A DNA stretch of 64,000 nucleotides. Origin: Verrucomicrobiota bacterium. GTDB lineage: Bacteria; Verrucomicrobiota; Verrucomicrobiia; Limisphaerales; J093. The stretch's first letter is position 1. Each line of letters starts with the position of its first letter. The notes beneath the pieces are model-generated. The model made no database searches and was not told the origin of the DNA. It worked only from the letters and a program-made list of their open reading frames with translations. The DNA is taken from positions 620,001-684,000 of the forward strand of contig JADJWF010000011.1 in the NCBI GenBank assembly GCA_016716505.1. Direction: 5' to 3'. Positions 1 to 8,806 of the stretch are shown piece by piece. A program made the position numbers and the translations under genes.

Positions 1-2
1 GC

Positions 3-1136
3 GAGCGCATGGCCTCCCATGTATCGCACATCGGGGTGCATGACCACGGGTTCAACAACCTCTCCACCTACGGCAATCTGCTGCGCCTCATGCGGGAAGG
101 CCGGATTCCGTTCAACGAGGGCGAGAAGGAGTTCTGCGAGTTGGCGCTCAAGGTCAGCGGCGCCGTCCAGGCGGCGCGCTGGACGAAGCTGGCCGATGGC
201 ACCGGGTTCATTCACAGCTTCAACGGCCCGCATTCGCTGTTCGTGGACACGATTCGCTCCTGCCGGTCCCTGGCCGTTGCCCACCGGCTGGGCCACCTGC
301 TGATGGGCGAGCAGGACGAGCGCATTTCCCTGCTGCGCCGGCTCGTGGAACACGGCCTTAACACGGCCCGCTACAACGTCTATTACGGCGAAGGGCGTGA
401 CGCCTATGACGTGCGTGGGCGCACCGCCCACGAGGCCGTCTTCAACACGGCCAGCGGTGTTTTTCGCTGTCCGAACTCGCAGCAGGGGTACTCGCCGTTC
501 AGCACGTGGACGCGGGGTCTGGCCTGGGCAATTTGCGGGTTCGCGGAGGAGCTTGAAATGCTCGACACCCTGAGCACGCACGAGTTCGAACATCTGGGAG
601 GAGCGGAGGCGAAAGCAGACGTCCGGCGAACGTTTTTGAAGGCCGCTCTGGCCACCGCCGATTTCTATCTCCAGAACTGTTGCCGTGACGGCGTGCCGAT
701 GTGGGACACGGGCGCTCCGAATCTTCACCGCCTGCCGGCAGCCTACCTTGATCGCCTTTCCGACCCGTATAATCCCTGGGAGCCGGTGGATAGTTCCGCC
801 GCCGCCATCGCGGCTCAGGGCCTCCTGCGGCTGGGCAACTGTCTCCTCGCGACCGGCGAAAAGCGGCGGGGCAGCCGCTACCGTCAGGCAGCCTTCACCG
901 TTGCCGCCACTTTGTTCTCGGAACCCTACCTCGCAACAAACCGGCGACATCAAGGACTGATCCTGCATTCGGTGTATCACCGACCCAACGGCTGGGATTA
1001 CGTGGCTCCGGGGCAGAAGGTACCGAACGGTGAAAGCTCGATGTGGGGGGATTACCACGCGCGGGAGCTCGCCCTGATGATCCTGCGGGAAGCTCGCGAC
1101 GAGCCGTACCTGACTTTTTTCCGGTGCGTGGGATAG
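3..1136 (+). CDS. GH88-type unsaturated glucuronyl hydrolase, 5' end outside window
   Basis: The reading frame is open to the left edge, so the true start is probably upstream; an internal ATG lies at 9. Counting from that ATG, HDHGF is at residues 11-15 (D12) and VDTIR at 78-82 (D80). These resemble the two conserved acidic positions of the GH88/GH105 (alpha/alpha)6-barrel enzymes that hydrate the unsaturated uronic residue left by polysaccharide lyases. A Trp-rich TRGLAWAICGF stretch near residue 170 and a D-S-S-A-A-A-I-A segment near 260 also fit the family. About 375 residues are visible, close to full family length. It stands 66 bp ahead of the unrelated psd gene. Together with GH29, DUF4038 and a sugar symporter in the window it points to polysaccharide use. 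Family assignment is fairly firm; exact substrate is unknown. Confidence 0.75.
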   Translation, partial: ERMASHVSHIGVHDHGFNNLSTYGNLLRLMREGRIPFNEGEKEFCELALKVSGAVQAARWTKLADGTGFIHSFNGPHSLFVDTIRSCRSLAVAHRLGHLLMGEQDERISLLRRLVEHGLNTARYNVYYGEGRDAYDVRGRTAHEAVFNTASGVFRCPNSQQGYSPFSTWTRGLAWAICGFAEELEMLDTLSTHEFEHLGGAEAKADVRRTFLKAALATADFYLQNCCRDGVPMWDTGAPNLHRLPAAYLDRLSDPYNPWEPVDSSAAAIAAQGLLRLGNCLLATGEKRRGSRYRQAAFTVAATLFSEPYLATNRRHQGLILHSVYHRPNGWDYVAPGQKVPNGESSMWGDYHARELALMILREARDEPYLTFFRCVG

Positions 1137-1202
1137 GCACGGCTGCCCGGCCCGGCGCACTCTGCGCTTTTATCGTCCGGCATCCTTCGGTATCCTTCCC
1201 TC

Positions 1203-1889
1203 ATGAAACACGCTGGCAAGGCCACGCGAGCCGCGTTGCGACTCATCTACTGGTCCCTGGTGGCCATCGTGGCGCTGATTTTTGCCGGAGTGCTGGCGCG
1301 GCATCTCGGCAACCTCGTGGTCACCGTCGCCAGCGGCCTGGTCGGCCTTTGGCTGGTGTTCAGCGTGTTCTGCCTCTACTTCTTCCGCGATCCGGAGCCA
1401 ACGGTGCCGTCCGCCGCGGACGTCATCCTCTCGCCCGCCAGTGGCAAGGTGGACGTCGTCACGGAGGCCGACGAACCGGACTTCATGGGCGGGCGCTGCC
1501 ATCGGGTGTCGGTTTTCCTTTCGATCTTTGACGTGCATGTCCAACGCGCCCCGGTGGCGGGCCGGGTTGCCTTTTACCGTCAGACGCCCGGCAAATTCGT
1601 GAACGCTCTGCAGCCGGACAGCGCGCTGGAGAACGAGAATCTTTACCTCGGCTTTGAGTCGGGCGAGGCCCCCGGGGAAAAGATCGGCGTGCGGTTGATC
1701 GCGGGACTCATTGCCCGGCGCATCGTCCCGTGGGTGCGACGCGGCGATGCGGTCGCGCGGGGCGAGCGGATTTCTCTCATCCAGTTCGGCTCCCGCGTGG
1801 ACGTGTACCTGCCGATGAGCGTACGGGTGGAGGTGAAACCCGGTGACCGTGTGCGGGGCGGCGAAACCGTGCTCGCGCGACGGACCTGA
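1203..1889 (+). CDS. psd: Phosphatidylserine decarboxylase proenzyme
   Basis: Converts phosphatidylserine to phosphatidylethanolamine at the inner membrane. The 228-aa protein is the short (PSD-A-like) type. It has an N-terminal hydrophobic segment (about residues 14-60), FFRDP at 60-64, a short SPASGKVD stretch at 77-84, and a catalytic-type His in FDVHVQRAP (H112). Near the C-terminus FGSRVD (195-200) contains the Gly196-Ser197 bond expected to self-cleave and generate the pyruvoyl group. The next gene, pssA, begins 2 bp after the stop, so the two steps of PE synthesis are co-transcribed and probably translationally coupled. The ATG at 1203 places the membrane segment at the N-terminus, as the family requires. 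No defect seen. Confidence 0.95.
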   Translation: MKHAGKATRAALRLIYWSLVAIVALIFAGVLARHLGNLVVTVASGLVGLWLVFSVFCLYFFRDPEPTVPSAADVILSPASGKVDVVTEADEPDFMGGRCHRVSVFLSIFDVHVQRAPVAGRVAFYRQTPGKFVNALQPDSALENENLYLGFESGEAPGEKIGVRLIAGLIARRIVPWVRRGDAVARGERISLIQFGSRVDVYLPMSVRVEVKPGDRVRGGETVLARRT

Positions 1890-1891
1890 CC

Positions 1892-2752
1892 ATGCCCAAC
1901 GACCCCTGCGCCCCGCCCGGCGAGGCTCCGCCGCCGCTCAGAATCTATTTCTGGCCCAACCTGATGACGGGCGGGAATCTCTTCTGCGGCTTCGTGGCGC
2001 TCACCAAAATCGTCGAGACTGACCTCACCGCGCCCGATTTCGACGTCAAGATCCGCTACGCGCTGTTCTTCATCCTGCTCGCCTGCATTTTTGATCTGCT
2101 GGACGGGCGGATCGCGCGGTGGGGCGGTTACGAAAGTCCGTTCGGGCGGCAGTTCGATTCGCTGGCTGACCTTGTGTCGTTTGGGGTGGCGCCGGCCTTC
2201 CTGGTGCATCGCATCGTGCTCAAGGATGTCTTCAGCCAGCACCCGGAGTTCGGGTGGTTCATCGCGTCCATCTACCTGATTTGCGGGGCCCTTCGGCTGG
2301 CGCGGTTCAACTGCATGGCGCAGATGCCCGGGGGCGGCGGGAGCAAGGAGTTTCTCGGCTTTCCCATTCCGGCCGCCGCCGGGCTGGTAGCGTCCATCAC
2401 TCTGTTCATCTTGTGGTGGGAGGCGCGGGAGTTTCCGACCGGTTCGTGGCGCTACACCTTGCCGGGCATCCTGCTGTTCCTGTCGTTCATGATGGTCAGC
2501 GAGGTCAAATACCCGTCCTTCAAGTCCCTCAGCCTCGGGGTGCGCCGTCCCTTCATCAAGCTGGTGATCGCCGTGCTCTTTGTGGGCGTGCTGCTGGTCG
2601 CCTGGGAAAAGGTGCTGCCGGCGGTGCTGCCGCTGATCTTCGGCGGGTATCTGGTTTATGGCTTTGTCCGGCCATTCATCTCCCGACAGATGCGGCGCGA
2701 AATCGAGGAAGAAGAGGAGGAGGACGAAGCGGCTCCATCGCAGAAGGGCTGA
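1892..2752 (+). CDS. pssA: CDP-diacylglycerol--serine O-phosphatidyltransferase
   Basis: Makes phosphatidylserine from CDP-diacylglycerol and serine, supplying the preceding decarboxylase. The CDP-alcohol phosphotransferase motif is complete: D68-x2-D71-G72-x2-A75-R76-x8-G85-x3-D89-x3-D93. Several hydrophobic membrane helices flank the motif. The protein (286 aa) ends in an unusual acidic tail (a run of Glu and Asp, then APSQKG), which should lie in the cytoplasm or at the membrane surface. It follows psd by 2 bp on the same strand. Confidence 0.95.
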   Translation: MPNDPCAPPGEAPPPLRIYFWPNLMTGGNLFCGFVALTKIVETDLTAPDFDVKIRYALFFILLACIFDLLDGRIARWGGYESPFGRQFDSLADLVSFGVAPAFLVHRIVLKDVFSQHPEFGWFIASIYLICGALRLARFNCMAQMPGGGGSKEFLGFPIPAAAGLVASITLFILWWEAREFPTGSWRYTLPGILLFLSFMMVSEVKYPSFKSLSLGVRRPFIKLVIAVLFVGVLLVAWEKVLPAVLPLIFGGYLVYGFVRPFISRQMRREIEEEEEEDEAAPSQKG

Positions 2753-2856
2753 AGCGTCACGCGACGGAAAACCCTGCTTGGACCTCAGGCAATCGCCCCC
2801 GCCGCCGCCCGACACCAGCCGGGCCGTGTCAGGCGCAGTCCGAATGACTGGAGGCG

Positions 2857-3726
2857 CTACTCTGGCCTCGCCAGTGTCAGCCACGCCACGACCGGGAAAT
2901 GGTCGCTGGGGAACTGTCCGTTCTCGGCGCAGGTGACGATTTCGGTTGCGCTGACTTCCGTCACCCCGCGGCCAAGGATCCAGTCAATCCGCACGCCGTC
3001 CTGCTTCGGCTCACGGAAGCCGTTGAAGGTGTTGAAGCGCTCGTTGCGCCGCTCCTTCGCCTGTTCCCACGTGTCGGTGAAAAATCCGCCCGCCACCAAG
3101 GTGTGGTAGGCGGGGTTCCTGCCGGCCTCCGCGTTGAAGTCACCCACGAGCAAAACGGGCAGGCGGGTCTTCAGGGCCTCAACCCGCTGGCGAATCAATG
3201 CCGCAGCTTTTTCCCGCGCCGGCTGGACGGCGTGGTCGAGGTGGGTGTTCCAGAAGTAGAACTCTTGTCCCGTTCGGCGATCGTTGAACCGCACCCAGGT
3301 GACCATTCGCCGATTAGTGTGACCCCACGTGGCCGACCCGATCACTTCCGGAGTGTCGGACAGCCAAAAGTGATCGTATTCGAGGGGATCGAAGCGGTCC
3401 CGGCGGTAGAACACGGCCATGAACTCGCCCCGGCTGCCGCCGTCGCGCCCCAGCCCGATCCAGTCGTATTCTGGCAGGTCCGCCGCGAGGTCCTTCAACT
3501 GGCCATAAACACCTTCTTGGGTGCCGATGAGATCCGGGCGGTACCGTTCGAGGCACCGTTTCATTATCGGCCGCCGGTCGGGCCACGCGTTCGGCGGCGT
3601 GTCGCTGGCGTAGCGGAGATTGTAGGTCATCACACACAACGGGGCGGTCGCGCCGTCTGCCGCCGCCGCGGGAAACCGGTTTCCCAAGCCGACCAACAAA
3701 ATCGCCAAGGCGGAGAGAATTCGCAT
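2857..3726 (-). CDS. Exported endonuclease/exonuclease/phosphatase-family hydrolase
   Basis: The protein (289 aa from the ATG at 3726) starts with a signal peptide (MRILSALAILLVGLG, then Ala-rich). It then shows the ordered EEP motifs: MTYNLRY, GTQE, NTHLDH, VGDFNAE, RIDWILGRG and SDHFPVVA. The Asn, Glu, Asp and His residues in these motifs bind the metal and the phosphate, so catalysis appears intact. Members of this exported subgroup cleave phosphodiester or phosphomonoester bonds; the substrate cannot be told from sequence. An ATG six codons upstream (3744) is possible, but the chosen start begins the signal peptide directly. It is followed on the same strand, upstream, by the DUF4038 gene. 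Confidence 0.85.
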   Translation of the reverse strand: MRILSALAILLVGLGNRFPAAAADGATAPLCVMTYNLRYASDTPPNAWPDRRPIMKRCLERYRPDLIGTQEGVYGQLKDLAADLPEYDWIGLGRDGGSRGEFMAVFYRRDRFDPLEYDHFWLSDTPEVIGSATWGHTNRRMVTWVRFNDRRTGQEFYFWNTHLDHAVQPAREKAAALIRQRVEALKTRLPVLLVGDFNAEAGRNPAYHTLVAGGFFTDTWEQAKERRNERFNTFNGFREPKQDGVRIDWILGRGVTEVSATEIVTCAENGQFPSDHFPVVAWLTLARPE

Positions 3727-3782
3727 GGGCGGAAGGTCAGTCACCGCGGCCGTTCGCGCAAGCAGTCGCTCTCGCGGGGCGG

Positions 3783-5212
3783 TCAGGGCAGGAAGCCCTC
3801 ACCGGGCGGCGGAAACTTGCGGCGGAGGTCGTCAACCACGAGCACCCAGTCCGGGCCGCCGCTGGGCGAAACGAACTGAGCTTCGCCCCGGTTGGTCAGT
3901 CGGCGATTCAGAGCCTGCGTCTTTCCGCTCCGGGGATTGAACCACCACGCCTGGAGCCGGTCTCCGGAGAGCAGGGCGAGATTCATGGTGACGGTCTGGC
4001 CGGGCAGGGGGAAGAACACCATCGCGTAGCTGCCATCGCGGGCGCGCGTTGCCACGGCCTCGCCGAGTCCGTTGCCGGTGTCGCCCACGAGAAAATCGGG
4101 CGCGGGGATGCGGTCGCGCATGGGCCGCGACTCGATCAGCGCGCGCGCAGGTGTCGCATCTGCGTGGCCCCGGTCCGTTCCAGGGCCTGGCCCCACGATA
4201 CTTCCGCCCCGAGGAACGGCGGCGGCACCTTTGCGGACACTGGCTCAATGTCTTCGCTCCACATCATCCACACTTCGTTGGCGCCATAGGTGATGCCGGC
4301 GCCGCCCGCAAACACCGACCAGTAGGCGTTGCGACGGACGTCCCGATGGGTGAAGCGCCCGTTCTCCACCCGGAACCCGATCGGCATCCCTTCGTAAGCC
4401 GGCTCGCCATTGATGACCGGCTTCGCCGGCGTGCGCGCGTAGTCGGTGGCGATCATCTCATGCGGTCGAACGTCGAGCGTATGGCCGCTCTGGATGAGGT
4501 TGAAATCCAACCAAGGCTCCGCGTGCAGTCGTGGCGCGGAGCTGCCGGGACCGCGCGGATGATACGTGATCAACGGATCATGCGGGGCCAGCCCCTGCGT
4601 GATGCCCTCCGCCATCGCCCGCCAGGTGGCCTCGTAACCGTCCGGCGCGCGGTCGCCGCCAAGCACCCAGATCACATTGGCGCGGTCCCGATACCTCGCG
4701 CCCAGCCAGCGACCGTAGCTGGCGGCTTTTTCGGGTGTGAACAGGAAGTGATGCTCAAACAGCACGGGCTCCTCCCGCACCGCGTAGGAGCCCCAAGTGG
4801 GCAGGATGGCCACGTAAAGTCCCCGTCGGGCGGCTTCGGCGACCGTAAAATCCAACAGTTCAAACCACCGCTCGTTCGGCGTGGCGGGATCAACGTCCAC
4901 CAGCGGCACGTCGCCGTAGCGGTTGGGGCTGGTCAGGCCGTTGATCTCCGGGAGCGCCACCACCTGAATGACGTTGAATCGCTGGTCGGCACGCTTGTCG
5001 AGGTAAGCCTGAATTTGCTCCCGCGTGAGCCGGTGCAGCAGCTCCCAGGCGGTGTCGCCCAGCCAGAAAAACGGACGCCCGTCAGCCTGCTCCAGCAGAC
5101 GTCCGGATTCGTGGACCCGCAGCCTGGGCAGATCGGCAGCCGCCCGAGCGAAGAAACACGGAGCGAAAACACTCGCCGCAAGGACCAAGGGGCAGAAGAT
5201 GCGGGCTGTCAT
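3783..5212 (-). CDS. Exported DUF4038 / apiosidase-like glycosidase, frameshifted
   Basis: Reading from the ATG at 5212, a signal peptide (MTARIFCPLVLAASVFA) precedes a TIM-barrel-like DUF4038 domain: RPFFWLGDTAWELL, NVIQVVALPE, ANVIWVLGGD, PVINGEPAYEG. The frame then stops after QMRHLRAR at about 4137. A second minus-strand frame continues exactly where the family would, with LIESRP and the C-terminal collagenase-type putative collagen-binding domain (VGDTGNG, YAMVFFPLPGQ, AWWFNPRSG, DWVLVVDD), ending at 3783. The break lies in five tandem GC units at 4139-4148; removing one GC unit joins both parts into a protein of about 475 aa. It is either a slippage mutation, making the gene a pseudogene, or a base-calling or assembly error. 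Related families act on plant cell-wall glycans; substrate not determinable. Confidence 0.75.
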
Positions 5213-5434
5213 GCGGTAACCATAGGCCCGCCTCCGACGGACTGCCAGACCGGCGTTGCCCGCTCTTGGCTGCGACCCGCCCTCGGAAATCGAGACGCGC
5301 ACGCCGGTGGGTGGCACCAGGTCCCGCGGCCCGCCCACCCTTCCGAGCGGGCTGCCGGCGGTATCGGTTCAACTTCTGAGAGACCGTCCGGCGAGGACCT
5401 TGATCGTGGCGAGGGACTCCCGGGGCTGCCCGTC

Positions 5435-5701
5435 TCAAAGCAACCAGCCCAGCAGTGCCAGGATCACCGCGATTGCGATCACGGGCAGCAACCACCGACG
5501 CGTGGGGTCGGCGCGGTCCGGCGCGCGACGACCACGAAGGGAGGCCGCATCGTCGTCTTCGAAAGCTTCATCGGGCAGATCCAACCCGTCATAGCGCGCC
5601 GCCTCCGACCAGCCGGTTTCTTCGCACGCCCCGCAGTCCGGGCAGGCGCTGGCTTTTGGCGGCACATCGGCACCGCAGTTGGGGCAGATTTCCGGCGGCA
5701 T
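5435..5701 (-). CDS. Small zinc-ribbon protein with C-terminal membrane anchor
   Basis: An 88-aa protein. Residues 1-25 hold a CPNCG...CPDCG double-knuckle zinc ribbon, followed by another Cys close by and an acidic middle. The last 20 residues (LLPVIAIAVILALLGWLL) form a single membrane helix at the very C-terminus, so the ribbon should face the cytoplasm (tail-anchored topology). The ATG at 5701 (MPPEICPNCG) is preferred because the longer frame upstream is Arg/Gly-rich and non-conserved in style. Function unknown; such proteins are common and may bind partner proteins or nucleic acid. Confidence 0.6.
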   Translation of the reverse strand: MPPEICPNCGADVPPKASACPDCGACEETGWSEAARYDGLDLPDEAFEDDDAASLRGRRAPDRADPTRRWLLPVIAIAVILALLGWLL

Positions 5702-5957
5702 CAGTCGTGGACGAAAATTCGGTTGCGATGGGGCAGGGTCAAGTCCCCGGTGGCTTGGGAAGCTCTCCCCAGCCCCCTTGCGCAGCCCTCGGGCGGCGCC
5801 GAAACAAAGAGCACCTGAGGCCAACGAAAACCCCTGAACCGGCGGTGCGGGGTCACTCGGGAACTCAGCCGTTGACGGCCAGTTGACCTTTGTTAGCGTC
5901 CCTTCACCTTCGCTTCGGAAATTCCAGCGAATCTCAGAACCCTGAACTCGATTGATT

Positions 5958-8710
5958 ATGCCTAAAGCAACGAAATACGTTTACACCTTCGGAAACAAGA
6001 AGGCCGATGGCGACGGCTCGATGAAACCCCTGCTCGGCGGCAAGGGCGCCAACCTGGCCGAGATGTCCCGCATCGGCCTCCCCGTGCCGCCGGGGTTCCC
6101 CATCACCACCGAGGTCTGCACCTATTACTACCAGCACAAAAGACCTACCCGAAGGAACTCGACGCCCAGGTGAAGGCCGGCGTCGCCTTCATTGAGAAGA
6201 TCATGGGCACCAAGTTCGGTGACAAAAATGCCATGCCCCTGCTGGTTTCCGTCCGCTCCGGCGCCCGTGATTCGATGCCGGGCATGATGGACACGATTTT
6301 GAACCTCGGTCTCAACGACCAGACGGTGCTCGCCCTGGTCAAAGCCACCGGCAACGAACGCTTCGCCTGGGACTGCTACCGCCGCTTCGTCCAGATGTAT
6401 GGCGACGTCGTCATGGGCGTGCAGAAGCGCGCCGGCGAAGATCACGAGCCGTTTGAAGTCGTCATCCACGGCCTCAAGCACGAGCGGTATCACGAGGACA
6501 TCGAGGACACCAAGCTCACAGTGGACGACCTCAAGGAACTGGTGAAGCGCTTCCAGGCGCTCATCAAGGAGCGCACCGGCGGCAAGGAATTCCCGCAGGA
6601 CCCGTGGAAGCAGCTCTGGGGCGCCGTCGGCGCCGTGTTCGGTTCCTGGATGAACGACCGCGCCATCGTCTATCGCCGCAAATACAACATCCCCTCCGAA
6701 TGGGGCACCGCCGTCAACGTGCAGGCCATGGTCTATGGCAATACCGGCAACAATTCCGGCTCCGGCGTCGCGTTCACCCGCAACCCGGCCAACGGCGTGA
6801 AAGAGTTCTACGGCGAATTCCTCATCAATGCCCAAGGCGAGGACGTTGTGGCGGGCGTCCGCACCCCCGAACCCGTCGCGCAGCTCGCGCAGGAAATGCC
6901 CGCCGCCTACAAGGAACTCGACAACATCCGCACCATCTTGGAGAAGCACTTCAAGGACGTGCAGGACTTCGAGTTCACCATTCAGGACGGCAAGGTGTTC
7001 ATGCTCCAGACCCGCAATGGCAAGCGCACCGCGATGGCCGCGCTCAAGTTCTCGATGGACATGGTGAAGGAGAAGCTCATTGACTGGAAGACCGCCATCC
7101 GCCGCAACCCGGCCGATCAGCTTGACCAGCTTCTCGCCCCGATCTTCGACCAGAAGGCCGAGAAAGCCGCGAAGGTTCTCGCCACTGGCCTCCCCGCCGG
7201 TCCCGGCGCCGCCTCCGGCAAGATGTATCTCAACGCCGACCGCGCGGCCGCCGCCGCCGCGAAGGGCGAGAAGGTGCTGCTGGTGCGCAACGAAACCACG
7301 CCCGAAGACCTGCGCGGCATGATCGCCTCCGAAGGCATCCTCACCGCCAAGGGCGGCGTCAGCTCGCACGCGGCGCTCGTCGCCCGCCAGATGGGCAAGG
7401 TCTGCGTCTGCGGCGCCGGTGCGCTCCAGATTGATTACGCGGCCAAGACCCTCACCGTGAATGGCCAGACCTTCAAGGAAGGCGATTACCTCTCCATCAA
7501 CGGCACGCTTGGCAACGTCTATGCCGGCCAGCTCCCGACCGCCGCTTCTGAGATCGTCCAGGTGCTCATCGAGAAGTCCCTCGACGGCAAGAAGAGCGAG
7601 ACCTACGGGATGTTCAAGACCCTCATGGACTGGTGCTCAAAGGTCACCCGGCTCCAGGTCCGCACCAACGCCGACACCCCCGAGCAGACCGAGAACGCCA
7701 TCGCCTTCGGCGCCACGGGCATCGGTCTCACGCGCACCGAGCACATGTTCTTCGAGGGCAACCGCATCGACGCGATGCGCGAGATGATCCTCGCCGACAA
7801 CGTCGAGGCCCGCAAAGCCGCGCTCGCCAAGCTCCTCCCCTACCAGAAGGAAGACTTCGTCGGCATCTTCAAGGCCCTGAAGGGCTTCCCGGCCACCATC
7901 CGCTTCCTCGACCCGCCGCTGCACGAGTTCCTCCCGCACGAGGAAGCGGCGCAGCAGGACCTCGCGAAGAAGATGGGCGTCCCCGTCGAGAAGATTCAGC
8001 AGCGCGTGAAGGAACTCCACGAGTTTAACCCGATGCTTGGCTTCCGCGGTTGCCGTCTCGGCATCGTCTATCCCGAAATCTCCGAAATGCAGGCCCGCGC
8101 CGTCTTCGAGGCCGCCGCCGAGGTGCAGAAAGCCGGCATCAAAGTCCGGCCCGAGGTGATGATTCCGCTCGTTGGCTTCAAAAAGGAACTCGACCTCCAG
8201 GCCGAGCTGGTGCATCGCGTCGCCAAGGAAGTCATGGCCGAGCAGAAGGTGAAGCTCAACTACCTGGTCGGCACGATGATCGAAGTCCCGCGCGGCGCGT
8301 TGACCGCCGACGAGATTGCCCAGACGGCGGAGTTCTTCAGCTTCGGGACGAACGACCTGACGCAGACCTGCCTGGGCATGAGCCGCGACGACTCCGGCAG
8401 CTTCCTGCCGCCGTATGCGGAACTGGAAATCTGCAAGACCAACCCGTTCGCCTCGATTGATCAGACCGGCGTGGGCCAGTTGATGAAGATCGCAGTGGAA
8501 AAGGGCCGCCAGACCCGTCCGGACATCAAGCTGGGCATCTGTGGCGAACATGGTGGCGACCCGAACTCGGTGAAGTTCTGCCACAAGATCGGGCTGACCT
8601 ACGTGAGTTGCTCGCCGTTCCGCGTCCCGGTGGCCCGCCTCGCTGCCGCCCAAGCTGCGCTCGAAGAGGAAGCCGCCAAGGCCACCAAGAAACCGGCGAA
8701 GAAGAAGTAA
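5958..8710 (+). CDS. ppdK: Pyruvate, phosphate dikinase (apparent 1-base frameshift near start)
   Basis: Interconverts pyruvate+ATP+Pi and PEP+AMP+PPi. The N-terminal ATP-grasp part begins YVYTFGNKKADG and LLGGKGANLAEM. The swivelling phosphohistidine domain has GGVSSHAALVARQMG (catalytic His). The C-terminal PEP/pyruvate barrel has GFRGCRLG, FFSFGTNDLTQ and GICGEHGGDP (catalytic Cys). Translation from the ATG at 5958 goes out of frame after CTYYYQHK; the rest continues from KAGVAFIEKIMG in another frame. One extra A in the AAAA run at 6138-6141 restores HKKTYPKELDAQVKAG and a normal 917-aa enzyme. The -1 shift could be a real mutation, a sequencing error, or ribosomal slippage at the A-AAA-G there. 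The last 602 bp (8109-8710) recur at 14141-14733. The protein ends in a Lys-rich tail. Confidence 0.9.
8109..8710 (+). repeat. Direct repeat copy 1: 3' end of ppdK
   Basis: By base-by-base alignment this segment matches 14141-14733 with about 36 substitutions over 593 aligned bases (about 94% identity) plus one 9-base gap near the end. Homology starts abruptly inside the gene and continues through the stop codon; the terminators beyond (8763 and 14777) also match. All but one of the 36 differences are silent (Ala to Val being the exception). The first 52 bases are identical. This copy is the one joined to the full-length gene. Confidence 0.9.
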
Positions 8711-8762
8711 CCTCATGTTCGTAGCGGCGTTTCCGCAGAGCGCCGCTGACCAAGAAATCACG

Positions 8763-8795
8763 AAAGCCGCTCCGGGAAACCGGGGCGGCTTTTAG
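8763..8795 (+). terminator. Rho-independent terminator after ppdK
   Basis: A 13-bp stem (AAAGCCGCTCCGG paired to CCGGGGCGGCTTT, one G-U pair) is closed by a GAAA tetraloop and followed by TTTAGGTTTT on the plus strand. The opposite strand has an A/T flank too, so it may also stop the converging STAND gene that ends at 8807. A separate small palindrome (AGCGGCG...CGCCGCT, about 8723-8748) lies between the ppdK stop and this stem. Confidence 0.8.
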
Positions 8796-8806
8796 GTTTT
8801 GCTCTG

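Noticed and set aside
4049..5818. 589-codon plus-strand open frame
   Set aside because: It is antisense to the DUF4038 and zinc-ribbon genes, which carry clear family motifs; open only because of high GC at third positions.
6128..8761. Two long minus-strand open frames (413 and 374 codons) under ppdK
   Set aside because: Mirror images of the conserved ppdK coding sequence; composition rich in His/Leu/Asp from reversed Lys/Ile/Val codons.
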